The notes: generated by a model from the letters alone, not told the origin. A DNA stretch of 64,000 nucleotides from Candidatus Thiodiazotropha endoloripes (GCF_001708965.1 NZ_LVJW01000006.1:434001-498000); one strand, 5' to 3'. Counted from the first letter of the stretch, positions 1-8,980 are shown. Numbers and translations: made by a program.

Positions 1-87
1 GAGTGTGAAAAGGTTGAATTTTCCGAAACTGCGGGCCAGAAAGGCCCTCAAGCGGAACTGTCGTGCTCATGTAGCCTGTTGTATTAA
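1..87 (+). pseudogene. Cold-shock protein C-terminal remnant
   Basis: The window opens inside a frame reading KVEFSETAGQKGPQAE, which matches the C-terminal [19 protein letters not shown] of the intact cold-shock protein encoded near 47.7 kb. After QAE the two copies diverge through small indels, so the normal NVVPL ending is lost and the frame runs to a TAA at 85-87. Only the C-terminal part is visible because the gene begins before the window. Its position, followed by a hairpin and an RRM gene remnant, mirrors the intact pair at 47.3-47.9 kb. It is most likely a decaying paralogue, although the missing 5' part could still be intact. Confidence 0.6.
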
Positions 88-90
88 AGC

Positions 91-118
91 GAACTCTGCC
101 TTATCAGTGGCAGAGTTC
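91..118 (+). terminator. Hairpin between csp and RRM remnants
   Basis: A perfect 10-bp stem GAACTCTGCC/GGCAGAGTTC closes an 8-nt loop right after the csp remnant. No T-run follows, so it is a weak terminator or an intercistronic mRNA structure. The intact pair has a similar GAACT...AGTTC hairpin at the equivalent place (47622-47649). Confidence 0.5.
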
Positions 119-197
119 CACATCTCATTTATGATGGCTTGAATCTGTACTGCCACATATAGATCAATGTTCATACATCGACAAAAGGCAAAACACA

Positions 198-525
198 TTG
201 ATAATACTCTCAGTGCGCGGCCTACCAGGATCGACTACAGAAGAATTTCTGGCCTCCCGCTTTTCAGAACACGAACGGTTCGTTCCCTCAAGCTAGGGCC
301 TGTTAACACCAATCCAATGCGCCCTGTTGCGCATTGGATTGGTGTTAACAGGCCCTAGTAAAAGATCTCTTTTCCGGTGAGTCCAAGGGCTTTGCGACCC
401 TCGATATGGAAGGTCATGAGGCACGCGCAACTCTCGCAGCACTAAACAACAGCAACCTCAATGGAAGCACGATCCGTGTCGGACCCGATAGAGTAACTAA
501 AGGGCGTAGCGGCAGGCGACGTTAG
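198..525 (+). pseudogene. RRM RNA-binding protein pseudogene, split by a palindrome
   Basis: This is a broken copy of the RRM protein encoded at 47275-47541. A TTG stands where the intact gene has ATG, followed by LSVRGLPGSTTE. A one-base deletion near 274 shifts the frame into TVRSLKL. A 66-bp perfect palindrome then interrupts the gene, and reading resumes as KDLFSGESKGFATLDMEGHEA...IRVGPDR with a TAG at 523-525. The order csp-hairpin-RRM is the same as in the intact pair, so the whole module was duplicated and this copy decayed. RRM proteins of this size bind single-stranded RNA through RNP motifs, of which GFATLDM is visible here. A functional product is unlikely. Confidence 0.85.
293..358. 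repeat. 66-bp perfect palindromic repeat inserted in the RRM pseudogene
   Basis: Two 30-base arms (293-322 and 329-358), beginning CTAGGGCCTGTTAACACC, are perfect reverse complements around a 6-nt loop. Comparison with the intact RRM gene shows that the element lies between the codons for LKL and VKD. CTAG is present at both outer ends, consistent with a 4-bp target duplication or with palindromic termini. Related sequences occur near 21.0, 23.2, 25.6 and 27.0-27.4 kb. The size and lack of coding capacity suggest a non-autonomous, MITE-like element. Confidence 0.9.
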
Positions 526-838
526 AATAATGGCGAACAGATTCGTTTACTCTATTGTCCACTTTTTTGCCGCCAGTTGTCTGAAGCCTTTACTTCCTTG
601 CGACCGCTGTTCAGCATCTCCGGTCTGTCGCCGAATCCAGTGACTGGCAAGTGTGCGACCATTGCGGACGGTCAGTAATCGGGATTAATGGCACTCAAAT
701 ACGGCAATCCTTCTCATGCATTGTGGAATCCCGGACTTTTCATTTGAAAGAGCTGGGGGGGGGGGGGATTTCGGAACCAACAAGTTTTCTTTCAGGCACT
801 TACCAGCATGGTAATTAGGAGTTATACGCCGGAGATGT
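526..838. other. Non-coding gap with a 13-G tract
   Basis: No gene is supported here. The only striking element is an uninterrupted run of 13 G at 755-767, downstream of the racemase gene stop. It is not inside a recognisable coding sequence, so phase variation of a protein is not indicated, and the run length may be affected by sequencing error. Confidence 0.5.
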
Positions 839-1957
839 CTATTGTTCCCGGGGCAACCCTGAAGTCCAATCTTGCTGTACCATACTTGCCCGATGGTGTT
901 TGACGATCTTGGTGACAAAAGGGGAGGTCATGGCGCGTACCAGAGCGCTGTAGTTGAGCTGGAACATCATTTCCGCGCCGACGGATAGGCCGTAGCTGCC
1001 AGAGTCCAAGAGGAGGTGGTCACTACTGGCCCCAATGATCTCGGTCCCCACAGGTGATTGCAGGCCGCACGGGTCGATGTCCTGTATGCCAATGGCCAGG
1101 ATGGTTTGCATGATATGCCCACGGTCTGTAGTGGTTGGCTTCTCTCCGAACGCGTTTTGTCCAATTTCGCCCGTTGGACGTGATGGCTTGACCTTCGATT
1201 CGATCACTTCAGCGATGAGGGTGATGGCGTCGGTGTGCAGTCCATCAATTGGTGTACGATGAAGAGGTTCACAACCGAGCAGGATCGATTCGCCCATGCG
1301 GAGATCGTTGATCCGCCCGGTGTCTGTTTCACTGAACACCCACTGTATGTTGGCAGAATTCCCGCCCGATACAATGTCTACCGTCAGTCCGAATGTCGCC
1401 TCGATAGAGTCTACCAACTTGGACAGCACCGCCATGTTTTGGCTGTCAGGTGACACTCCGCTACGGCACGCGAGATTGGTGCCGATACCTTTGAACACGA
1501 TGTTGGGCAGGCTGAGGGTCTCACGTACGGTGTCTATCAGGTCATCGGGCATGATACCTTCACGGAGATCGCCCAGCTCAACCATGAGTACGACCCCGTG
1601 CCTACGATTTGCCTTCTGCGCTTCGAGCGATAGTTTTCTGATAACCTCAATTTCGGTATTGAGACTTACATCGGCGTGTCTTACGACCCGTTCCGCCTGG
1701 CTAAGCATCGGAGAACGGATCATTGTCATCGATGCGGGTACCTGTGCATAACGCATCGCTTCGATATTCTCGATGCGAGAATCGCCGAGGGCACTCACAC
1801 CCGCCTGCAGAAACACGCCTGCAATCTCCGGTGAGCCGAGTGTTGCCTTCGAGACGCCTGTCACCGAGATGCCACGACTGGCCAGTCGATCAACCAGCGT
1901 GCGAGCGTTGTGGTAGATCTTGTCGAGATCGATCTCCAACCGCGGCGCGGGCATCAT
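839..1957 (-). CDS. PLP-dependent alanine/ornithine racemase family protein
   Basis: The 372-residue product starts PRLEIDLDKIYHNARTL and has the fold III PLP-barrel layout of alanine/ornithine racemases. GVSKATLGSPEIA probably carries the PLP lysine, GDSRIENI follows, VELGDLREGI sits mid-barrel, and GNSANIQW and RMGESILLG lie near the phosphate-binding region. The family interconverts L- and D-amino acids such as ornithine, or acts on related substrates. The start overlaps the end of the upstream DUF1611 gene by 4 bp (ATGA), so the two are translationally coupled and probably act on the same compound. The exact substrate cannot be read from the sequence. The C-terminal residues after about 350 look low in conservation. 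Confidence 0.8.
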   Translation of the reverse strand: MMPAPRLEIDLDKIYHNARTLVDRLASRGISVTGVSKATLGSPEIAGVFLQAGVSALGDSRIENIEAMRYAQVPASMTMIRSPMLSQAERVVRHADVSLNTEIEVIRKLSLEAQKANRRHGVVLMVELGDLREGIMPDDLIDTVRETLSLPNIVFKGIGTNLACRSGVSPDSQNMAVLSKLVDSIEATFGLTVDIVSGGNSANIQWVFSETDTGRINDLRMGESILLGCEPLHRTPIDGLHTDAITLIAEVIESKVKPSRPTGEIGQNAFGEKPTTTDRGHIMQTILAIGIQDIDPCGLQSPVGTEIIGASSDHLLLDSGSYGLSVGAEMMFQLNYSALVRAMTSPFVTKIVKHHRASMVQQDWTSGLPREQ

Positions 1958-3150
1958 GCGGCGGCGGGCAGCAGCTTCTCGAGTTTCGGGAACGCGGCAA
2001 GCACCATCTCCACCAGGCGCTCGGGTGACCGGGTCAGCGCATCGGTGGCCGGGATGCCGAGCTCTCGCTCGTACTGTGTGATGGCTGCACTGACTTCGTC
2101 ATCAGTCATGTTCTCGTGGTTGATTGTCAAGCCGATGACCTTGGTATCGGCGAAGGTCTGGAGGAGGTTGATTTCAGAGGCCGGTGTCGGCATCGACATG
2201 TTATCGAAGTCACAGCGCTTGCTGCGTCCCGGTGCGTGCTGCAACACAATGCCATTGGGGCAGCTGCCACGGAGGATGAAAGACGAAGAAGAAAAGGCCG
2301 GGTGACTCAGCGCACCCTGTCCCTCGATGATGATGACATCGGGATTTTCGATTTCGAATGCTTCGACGATGGTCGCTTCCAGCTCGCCGGCGCAGAATTG
2401 TGAAGGGATGGCATCAAGCGCGATGCCGTAACGGGCACCCTGGATCAAACCGGTCTGGCCTGTCCCGATCATCACTGCTTTCAATCCACGCTCGTTGAGG
2501 GCCTGGGTCAGGATGGTGGCGGTCGTCCGCTTGCCAATGGCACAGTCGGTGCCGAGAACGGCGATACGTGGGCAGCTGACATTGGCGATAGCACTGCTGA
2601 ACATGCGCAAATCCTTCTTGTCCCGGGGTTTTCGTACATCCAGGATCTCTACCTGGTTCGCTATACATGCCGCTTCGAATATCGGGTCATCGTTTAAAAA
2701 TTCATGCAGGCCGTTGACGATACTCATCCCATGGCTCATGGCCTCAAGTATGAGGCTGCGCTCATGTATCGACAGCATGCCAGTGGCTGGCGCCATCCCG
2801 AAGATGAAGTAATCGGGCACAGTGCCGGCCTGTGTCAGTGCGCTGGTCAAATCGCGGCAGATGGGAATTTCGTTGGGCTCGTCGTCAAGAACCATGCCGG
2901 CATCAAGACCGGCCTGTTCGCTGTCGATGACCGAGAGGATCTGATACCGTTCTGATTGGCGAACAAGCCCGTTGGCGGTCTTGCCATCGATAGCGCCAAA
3001 GTTGGCTTCACAATAGACGATTGCAGTGGAGATTGGCTTCTTGACTCCACTGATTTGAGGCTGTACGGAATTCGCCGTTTCGTTTCTGACGACAGGGTTA
3101 GGATCAGTTGAGGGCGCGATTGAACGCGCGGAGAGCGGGACTGTGAACAT
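1954..3150 (-). CDS. DUF1611 family protein (DgcN-like, P-loop)
   Basis: The product is about 398 residues and belongs to the DUF1611 family. Residues around 195-215 carry a P-loop-like GTDCAIGKRTT, followed by GTGQTGLIQGARYG and IIEGQGALSHPA, the usual signatures of the nucleotide-binding C-terminal domain. Some members (DgcN of marine bacteria) act in D-glutamate catabolism by acetylating D-Glu. Here the neighbour is a racemase, suggesting conversion of a D- or L-amino acid. I chose ATG 3150 because AGGAG lies 5 nt upstream; a GTG at 3156 overlaps that ribosome site. The N-terminal 40 residues are poorly conserved and hydrophilic. The role in amino-acid metabolism is inferred from family and context. 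Confidence 0.75.
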   Translation of the reverse strand: MFTVPLSARSIAPSTDPNPVVRNETANSVQPQISGVKKPISTAIVYCEANFGAIDGKTANGLVRQSERYQILSVIDSEQAGLDAGMVLDDEPNEIPICRDLTSALTQAGTVPDYFIFGMAPATGMLSIHERSLILEAMSHGMSIVNGLHEFLNDDPIFEAACIANQVEILDVRKPRDKKDLRMFSSAIANVSCPRIAVLGTDCAIGKRTTATILTQALNERGLKAVMIGTGQTGLIQGARYGIALDAIPSQFCAGELEATIVEAFEIENPDVIIIEGQGALSHPAFSSSSFILRGSCPNGIVLQHAPGRSKRCDFDNMSMPTPASEINLLQTFADTKVIGLTINHENMTDDEVSAAITQYERELGIPATDALTRSPERLVEMVLAAFPKLEKLLPAAA

Positions 3151-3156
3151 TGTCAC

Positions 3157-3799
3157 TCCTCGAGTTAAGTCTCAGAAGAGGCGACAGGATCGTGCCGACC
3201 AGAATTGGCCGAATGTCAACGAGTAGTCCCGACTAAGTTGGGTTTCTGTGGAAGGTATCCACGGGCTGGATTACAAGATCAATTTTAGCACATTAATGAT
3301 TTAGATAGGGAATAAAAGGTTGAATGTCCGATTTTCTGACAACGCGGTCATTAAGCCGTCCCCGGCTTTGGACTGCTTCGGCTAGGTAGGCGACCTCTGC
3401 TCGCAGATCAGGAATGTCCTGAGTTGGCCGAAAACCGCCTATTTCAATGCAACAAATCAATGGCAGCTTTATTCTATAACTCTGCTACCGAACTGTGTAA
3501 TAGCGTTTATTAAATCCAGAAATAGCTACTAATCACCAGCAATAATGGGAAACCTATGAATTCAGAGCCATTTATCAGACAAATTCACATAGAAGTCTTT
3601 GCCATAGCCAGATAGGGCAGCATCAGATATTTATAAGCTCCTAATTCAAAGAAAAAGGCAATCTAGATATTGTTTAGCCACTACGCTAGTTTTTTTGGTA
3701 ACGTACAACAGTGACAGATTATGCCACTATATAGTCCAATCCAATCTAACACGAATACAATTCGTGACTCTTATTTGCGTTCATTTGCGGACTAAAAAC
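3157..3799. other. Intergenic region without a supported gene
   Basis: These 640 bases are AT-richer than the flanking genes and contain only short, unconvincing frames. The upstream end holds the promoter side of the DUF1611 gene. A GC-rich patch around 3350-3440 has partial inverted repeats of the kind left by decayed intergenic repeats. No RNA gene or mobile-element gene was recognised. Confidence 0.5.
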
Positions 3800-6172
3800 T
3801 CAAGACTTTACCGCCAGTACAATCTGATTCCTCAAAGACTTCAGCAGATTCAATCGTTTTTTATCGATCGCCAACCCATGCGGTTTGGCATGATCTGCAT
3901 AGATCAAACCAACCGCACGTTTATTGACCACAATGGGAAAGATTAAAAAGGAGCCCGCCTTTGAGATCTTTTTATACCAGTCCGGGATGTCTCCCTGTAT
4001 TTTTTTATCCGTGGCATCGGCTATATAGACATCAACCGAATTTTTCATGGCGCCATGGAAGACATCGACCCGGTACTTGGTGGAGAAGTGAAATGCCCTG
4101 GTAAACTCATCGGCTGAGTCGCCGAATCCAAGCCGCCCCACCATCTCACCCTGTTTCGGATTCAGCAACGCCAGGATCACCCGTTTAAAACCGACCGCCC
4201 GATACATCGTCTCCAATACGACATTGAAGATTTCAGAGACGCTATGGTCTCCCACAAGCATCCCGGTAACCTCCTGCAGACCGTCCATCAGCAGTGCTTC
4301 CGTATCCTCGTCACTGTGCACGGCTTGCTCTACACTCTTTTCATCAAGTGTCTGGGTAGCCTCATCGAGTATCTGTGTATTATCCAAACCATCCTGAGTG
4401 ATTGTCGCGGTTTTTTCACGCTTTTTTGCACCACCCTTGGCCGGCGTTTCCTGACCATCCTTCAGTTTTTTGACAAAACTGCTCGACACATCGGTTGCAA
4501 TGGCCTCGGCCAACTCCTGAAAATCCTCAACAGACTGCTTTGTCAGCTTTGCCACTTTCTTACTGCCAAGTTTCAGGCTCTTGGAATATTTTTTAGTCAG
4601 GCTATCCAGCGCGGCTTTATCATCAGAGCCGTTCTCGACAATCACCTTCATCGCCTCATCGGCGAACAGGGAAACCAGGCGACGCTTCTCAGTCCGGTTG
4701 ACCGGTGAGTGATCTCCCTGCCAGGACTTCAGACTGTCGGTTAACGGTTTGGGGAAATTCCACTGCTTGGCTATTTCAATACCGATGGTTTCAAAACTGA
4801 CCCCAAGCACGGTGTGCTGTACTGAAACGGGTTCCTTTTTCTCAACCTCGATCAACCGTTCAATCTCTTTCGACTCTTCCGGCAGATAGAAGGCAACCAG
4901 TACTTTGCCGAGATCACTGAGCAACCCGGTGAGAAAATACTCCTCAGCCTCCTGCTGATCGATCTCATCAGCCACATTCTGTGCCAGTGTGGCGCGAAAC
5001 AGTGCAGAAGAGACCAGTTCCCGCAGATAGTCAGCCTGTTGTTTATTCTCAATATGATCAAAAAATATCAACGAAGCGGCCAAAGAGCGGATCGCCTGCG
5101 TGCCAAGTACCACAACAGCTCTGGAAACGGTTCCAATATGACCGGAGAACCGACCATAGTAGGCCGAGTTGACGACCTTCAATATTTTGTTGGTTAGAGC
5201 GAAATCCTTAACGATCACACCAGCCATCTGATTGACGCTGCGATCACTCACATCCGACATGGCATTGATACTGCGAACCGATTGGGACAAAGCGGGGAAG
5301 TCACTCTTACGTTTCATCCGCCGCAATAGAAAATCGACTGTACCGCTCACCTCCACATCGGAAGCCGGTTCTGCTTCGGCTGACTTGAAGATCTGTTTGA
5401 AGGCATCCCGCATCTCCTGCGCATCGCTGTAGCGCAGTGCCGGATCCTTCTCCAGGGATTTAAGGATAAAACGGTCGAGTTTTTCATCCACTGCGGAGTT
5501 GAACTGAGACGGCGGCTTGGGCTCCAGCTTGAGAATGGCATCGATGACGATCTGCTGACTCTGGCCACTGAACACCGGCATTCCGGTCAGCATCTCGTCC
5601 AGAATCAATCCCATGGCAAACACATCAGCCTGGGGACCCACTTCTCCGGCCTGGATATATTCGGGTGCCAGATACCTGGGTGTGCCGATCAGCTGTTTGT
5701 CGGGGCCTTTGGCCTCAGAGAGCAATCTGGCGATACCGAAGTCCATGATCTTCGGCTGTTTATCTTCACCGATGATGATATTCGACGGTTTCAGATCCCG
5801 ATGGACGATCCCCGACCGGTGGGCCTGACTCATACCATCCAGCAGACCCTCGAAAATCTTCAACGCCAAAGGGAGCTCCAGTGGGTCACCCTGAATATGA
5901 TCCGAGAGCAGCTTACCCTGTGCGTATTCGAAGACGAGAAATGGCGTACCCTGATGTTCACCCGCTTCGTAGATCGAAACGATATTGGGATGCTGCAGCT
6001 TACTCATGGTGCGCGCTTCATCGCGGAATGCAGCATCCTGTAATACCTTATCGAGCAGCTTTATCGCTACCTGGCGTTCCAACTGGCTGTCATGGCAGAG
6101 ATAAACGGTACCCTGATTACCGGAGCCCAGCTCTTTGCCCACCTGAAAACGCCCGATCTGTTTCAGCCTCAT
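3800..6172 (-). CDS. Serine/threonine protein kinase-HDOD-GAF fusion
   Basis: The 790-residue protein combines three signalling modules. Residues 8-270 form a Hanks-type kinase: glycine loop GSGNQG (16-21), catalytic Lys38 in VAIKLL, HRDLKPSN (124-131), DFG (144-146) and APE (169-171), so it should be active. Residues about 275-480 match an HDOD domain, an HD-related module found in signalling proteins. About 100 charged residues (570-620) link to a C-terminal GAF-like sensor domain (about 625-785). There is no membrane segment, so it is cytoplasmic. It is monocistronic, with its nearest same-strand neighbours more than 240 bp away. Substrates and the GAF ligand are unknown; a role in redox or nucleotide-responsive regulation would be speculation. 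Confidence 0.9.
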   Translation of the reverse strand: MRLKQIGRFQVGKELGSGNQGTVYLCHDSQLERQVAIKLLDKVLQDAAFRDEARTMSKLQHPNIVSIYEAGEHQGTPFLVFEYAQGKLLSDHIQGDPLELPLALKIFEGLLDGMSQAHRSGIVHRDLKPSNIIIGEDKQPKIMDFGIARLLSEAKGPDKQLIGTPRYLAPEYIQAGEVGPQADVFAMGLILDEMLTGMPVFSGQSQQIVIDAILKLEPKPPSQFNSAVDEKLDRFILKSLEKDPALRYSDAQEMRDAFKQIFKSAEAEPASDVEVSGTVDFLLRRMKRKSDFPALSQSVRSINAMSDVSDRSVNQMAGVIVKDFALTNKILKVVNSAYYGRFSGHIGTVSRAVVVLGTQAIRSLAASLIFFDHIENKQQADYLRELVSSALFRATLAQNVADEIDQQEAEEYFLTGLLSDLGKVLVAFYLPEESKEIERLIEVEKKEPVSVQHTVLGVSFETIGIEIAKQWNFPKPLTDSLKSWQGDHSPVNRTEKRRLVSLFADEAMKVIVENGSDDKAALDSLTKKYSKSLKLGSKKVAKLTKQSVEDFQELAEAIATDVSSSFVKKLKDGQETPAKGGAKKREKTATITQDGLDNTQILDEATQTLDEKSVEQAVHSDEDTEALLMDGLQEVTGMLVGDHSVSEIFNVVLETMYRAVGFKRVILALLNPKQGEMVGRLGFGDSADEFTRAFHFSTKYRVDVFHGAMKNSVDVYIADATDKKIQGDIPDWYKKISKAGSFLIFPIVVNKRAVGLIYADHAKPHGLAIDKKRLNLLKSLRNQIVLAVKS

Positions 6173-6417
6173 GCACCAATCCCGGAATCAAATGACCCAA
6201 TCAAACTCTTCAACCTCTGGAAATCATAGCGGCACAAACCGGAATTTCTTATGGGCTACTCAAAGCTTTTAGCCTTAAATGACACGAATCACCGCAAACA
6301 GTCGCGAATTGGTCAGCATCTGCATCGACCACTCTCTATCCGACAGTAATGGAGCTATTGCCCTGCATTCCAAGTGAACAATCTCTTTGACAGTGGAACA
6401 CGCGCTTGGGCTTATAC

Positions 6418-6843
6418 TCACTTACCGGTCAGCAGGATTTGGAGCTGCTGTTCGAGTGAGACCACATCCAGTGAAGGCGGTCCATTTTGATCATCACCAA
6501 CATGAATGCCCAGCAGCGAAACTTGTGGCGGCAACTCCCCTAACTGGTCTGCCAGTGCCAGGGCTTCCGATACGCCGAAGCCGTGAGATGATGTGAGTTC
6601 ATGACACTGTGCCAACGCTTCCCGGCTGATCAGTGACACCTCACCGGCCCTGCCAGCCGATTTCAAGGCATCGATGAGCACCACCTGATCCGCATCCCGC
6701 AGGTAGTTCAACAGCCCACTGCCAGGTCGATCCAGCTTGACCAGTTCACAATCTTCCAGCTGACAGCCCTGCAGGTGTTCGATCGCCAGCCAGCCGGCCC
6801 GATCCGCACCAAAGGGAGAACCGACACCAATGACCCTGATCAT
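6418..6843 (-). CDS. Hydrogenase maturation endopeptidase
   Basis: The 141-residue protein begins MIRVIGVGSPFGADRAGW and has the GxGN/S-type loop, VVLIDALKSAGRAG and LTSSHGFGVSEALAL motifs of the HyaD/HybD family. These nickel-dependent proteases remove the C-terminal tail of the NiFe large subunit once nickel is inserted. Asp14 and Asp58 region (LIDA), together with the His of SSHGF, are the expected metal ligands. It is the last gene of the hydrogenase operon and overlaps the large-subunit stop by 4 bp, so its client is almost certainly the neighbouring HyhL-type subunit. Confidence 0.88.
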   Translation of the reverse strand: MIRVIGVGSPFGADRAGWLAIEHLQGCQLEDCELVKLDRPGSGLLNYLRDADQVVLIDALKSAGRAGEVSLISREALAQCHELTSSHGFGVSEALALADQLGELPPQVSLLGIHVGDDQNGPPSLDVVSLEQQLQILLTGK

Positions 6844-8138
6844 CCGCGATTGACGTTCAGCTTGAGGAAATGGGTTGCGCAGGAGATGCAGGGATCGTAG
6901 TTGCGTATCACCTGCTCAGCCCGCAGCCGCAGCTTTTCATCGGTTTGATCCAGGCCGAATTTCTGCAGCGACTGCGCGATGTCCTCTTCAATGCGCCCCT
7001 GATTCTGACTGGTTGGCGGTACGATACGCGCATAGCGCACTATGCCGGCATCATCCACGTCATAACGATGCCAGAGGATCCCTCTCGGCGCCTCACTACA
7101 GCCAAAGGCATTCCCCTCCACCGCTTCCACCTCCCGGTAAGGGTGTGCCGGACTCTCATAGTCCTGCAGCAAGCGAATTGCCTCGGAGATGGCAAAGTAG
7201 AGTTCGATCGCCCGGGCCACGATACTATGGAACATATTGTGGCTGGGGAAACTGATACCGCAGCCTTCCATCAACCTGCGTACCTCTGTCGGCAGCTGAT
7301 GAAAATTCAGATTCAATCTTGCCAGTGGGCCTGTCAGATAGGGCCGCCCTTCCAGTTCGCAATGCAGAGCGGTTGAATGGGGCGATTGAATCTCCTTGAA
7401 GTGGCTGTCGAAATAGCAGATATCGATATCCAGCCCCTGACCGGAAATCAACCTTCCCTGACCAATGGCATACTCATCGGGATCGCTGAGCGCCACACTG
7501 ATGAAGGATTGATTGTCATCGGGAAAACTCAGATCCGCAGTCCAGCCGATCAGCGCCTCGGCTTCCGGCAGAGCCGCCTGCAGCCGCTTCAACATCGTCT
7601 CTACTGCTGAACGATCGGGCGCACGGTAGAAACCACCTACCCTGACTCCCACCGGATGTACTGAGCGACCACCAAACATGGCAATCAGATCATTGCCCAG
7701 GGTCTGCAGCTGCAGACCTCGGCGCACCGCCTCGGGGTAGTCTGCCGCCATGGCGATGGCGGATTCGAAACCGAGAAAGTCTGGTGCGGCAAGCAGATGG
7801 ACATGCAGAGCATGGCTCTGTATCCATTCACCGCAGTACATCACTCTGCGCATCCCCTCTACCCAGGGATCCGGGGTAAAATCCGAGAGACGCTCAAATG
7901 CCTGAACGGCACTCATCTGGTAGGCGACCGGACAGATCCCGCAGATCCTCGCCACCATGTCGATCACCTGGTTTCGTTCATAGCCCTCGATAAATTTCTC
8001 GAACAGTCGGGGGGGCTCGAAGATACGCAGATTGAGCCGTTCGATCTCACCACCGACAATGTCCAGCTCCAGGGCGCCTTCACCCTCGACACGGGTCAAT
8101 ACCGGTACGTTGATATGGATATCGCGATGCTCAGCCAT
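6840..8138 (-). CDS. NiFe hydrogenase large (alpha) subunit, group 3b type
   Basis: The 432-residue product carries both nickel-binding motifs: RICGICPV near the N-terminus and DPCISCATHF at the C-terminus, followed by a short LKLNVNRG tail that the adjacent protease would cleave. It forms the NiFe(CN)2CO active site that splits or evolves H2. I chose ATG 8138 (MAEHRDIHI) because GAGGTG precedes it and it overlaps the small-subunit stop by 8 bp; a longer frame begins at 8195. Operon order beta-gamma-delta-alpha-protease is that of soluble NADP-linked group 3b (sulfhydrogenase-type) enzymes, which can also reduce sulfur in some archaea. The group assignment comes from gene order and motifs. 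Confidence 0.92.
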   Translation of the reverse strand: MAEHRDIHINVPVLTRVEGEGALELDIVGGEIERLNLRIFEPPRLFEKFIEGYERNQVIDMVARICGICPVAYQMSAVQAFERLSDFTPDPWVEGMRRVMYCGEWIQSHALHVHLLAAPDFLGFESAIAMAADYPEAVRRGLQLQTLGNDLIAMFGGRSVHPVGVRVGGFYRAPDRSAVETMLKRLQAALPEAEALIGWTADLSFPDDNQSFISVALSDPDEYAIGQGRLISGQGLDIDICYFDSHFKEIQSPHSTALHCELEGRPYLTGPLARLNLNFHQLPTEVRRLMEGCGISFPSHNMFHSIVARAIELYFAISEAIRLLQDYESPAHPYREVEAVEGNAFGCSEAPRGILWHRYDVDDAGIVRYARIVPPTSQNQGRIEEDIAQSLQKFGLDQTDEKLRLRAEQVIRNYDPCISCATHFLKLNVNRG

Positions 8139-8919
8139 CGGTATCACCTCGCAGCCCTTCGCTGGCTGTTTTGAATCCGGCTGCACTGTTGGCAATAAAA
8201 CGGAATCGTCTCAGTACGGCTTGTGCATCCAGACCAAGTTGTTCAAATCGATCGGCTATGGATCGATCATTGAGCTGCTCTGCCGGCCCGTAACAACCGT
8301 AGCAACCCCGACCGGCAGCGGGACACAGAGCACCGCAACCGGCCAATGTGACCGGCCCCATACAGGGCTCCCCTTTCGTCACCATCGTACAGATCACCGC
8401 TTTACGCTTGCACTCCATGCAGACCGAGTGAACTTCAGGTCGTGGCGCAATCCCTGAGAGCAGGTCCCTCAAAGCGCCGATCACCTGCGCGGAATTGACC
8501 GGACACCCCTGAATCTGCAGATCCACTTTGACATGCTTCGAGATGGGATCGGAACTGTTCAGAACTTCGATATTTTCAGGATCGGTATAGATCGATGCCA
8601 TCCACTCATGACGGTTGGCAAAGTTGGCCAACGCCTGCAAACCCCCACTGGTGGCGCAGGCCCCGATACTCACCAGCAGCTTACTGTTTTGTCTGACCTG
8701 TTGAATCCGTTCAATATCCTCCGGGGTGGAGACACTCCCTTCAACCAGTGAGATATCCACCGGTTGATCGGGTGAATTCGGGCCGGCTTCAGCAAAATGG
8801 ACGATATCCACCAGCCCGGGTAACGCCAGTAGAGGTTCGCCAAGATTCAGTAGCGCCAACTGGCAGCCATCGCAGGAACTGAATTTGTGTACGGCAAGTT
8901 TCGGTTTATCTGTGGCCAT
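8131..8919 (-). CDS. NiFe hydrogenase small (delta) subunit
   Basis: The 262-residue protein starts KLAVHKFSSCDGCQLALLNL and has IGACATSGG and IQGCPVNSAQV, the cysteines that hold the proximal [4Fe-4S] cluster. Further cysteines (CMECKRKAVIC, GEPCMG, CGALCPAAGRGCYGCYG) fit the medial and distal clusters. There is no Tat signal, as expected for a cytoplasmic group 3 enzyme. It lies 61 bp after the gamma subunit gene and overlaps the large-subunit start, so all four structural genes are cotranscribed. The role is electron transfer from the NiFe site to the flavin/iron-sulfur subunits. Confidence 0.92.
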   Translation of the reverse strand: MATDKPKLAVHKFSSCDGCQLALLNLGEPLLALPGLVDIVHFAEAGPNSPDQPVDISLVEGSVSTPEDIERIQQVRQNSKLLVSIGACATSGGLQALANFANRHEWMASIYTDPENIEVLNSSDPISKHVKVDLQIQGCPVNSAQVIGALRDLLSGIAPRPEVHSVCMECKRKAVICTMVTKGEPCMGPVTLAGCGALCPAAGRGCYGCYGPAEQLNDRSIADRFEQLGLDAQAVLRRFRFIANSAAGFKTASEGLRGDTDG

Positions 8920-8980
8920 AATAGTTGCCCAGCTCTATGGGTTGCTCAATACAGCGGATAGGGTTCATGCCATTGAGGGA

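Noticed and set aside
685-918. Minus-strand frame crossing the G tract
   Set aside because: It overlaps the racemase gene in another frame and includes a run of prolines created by the G tract.
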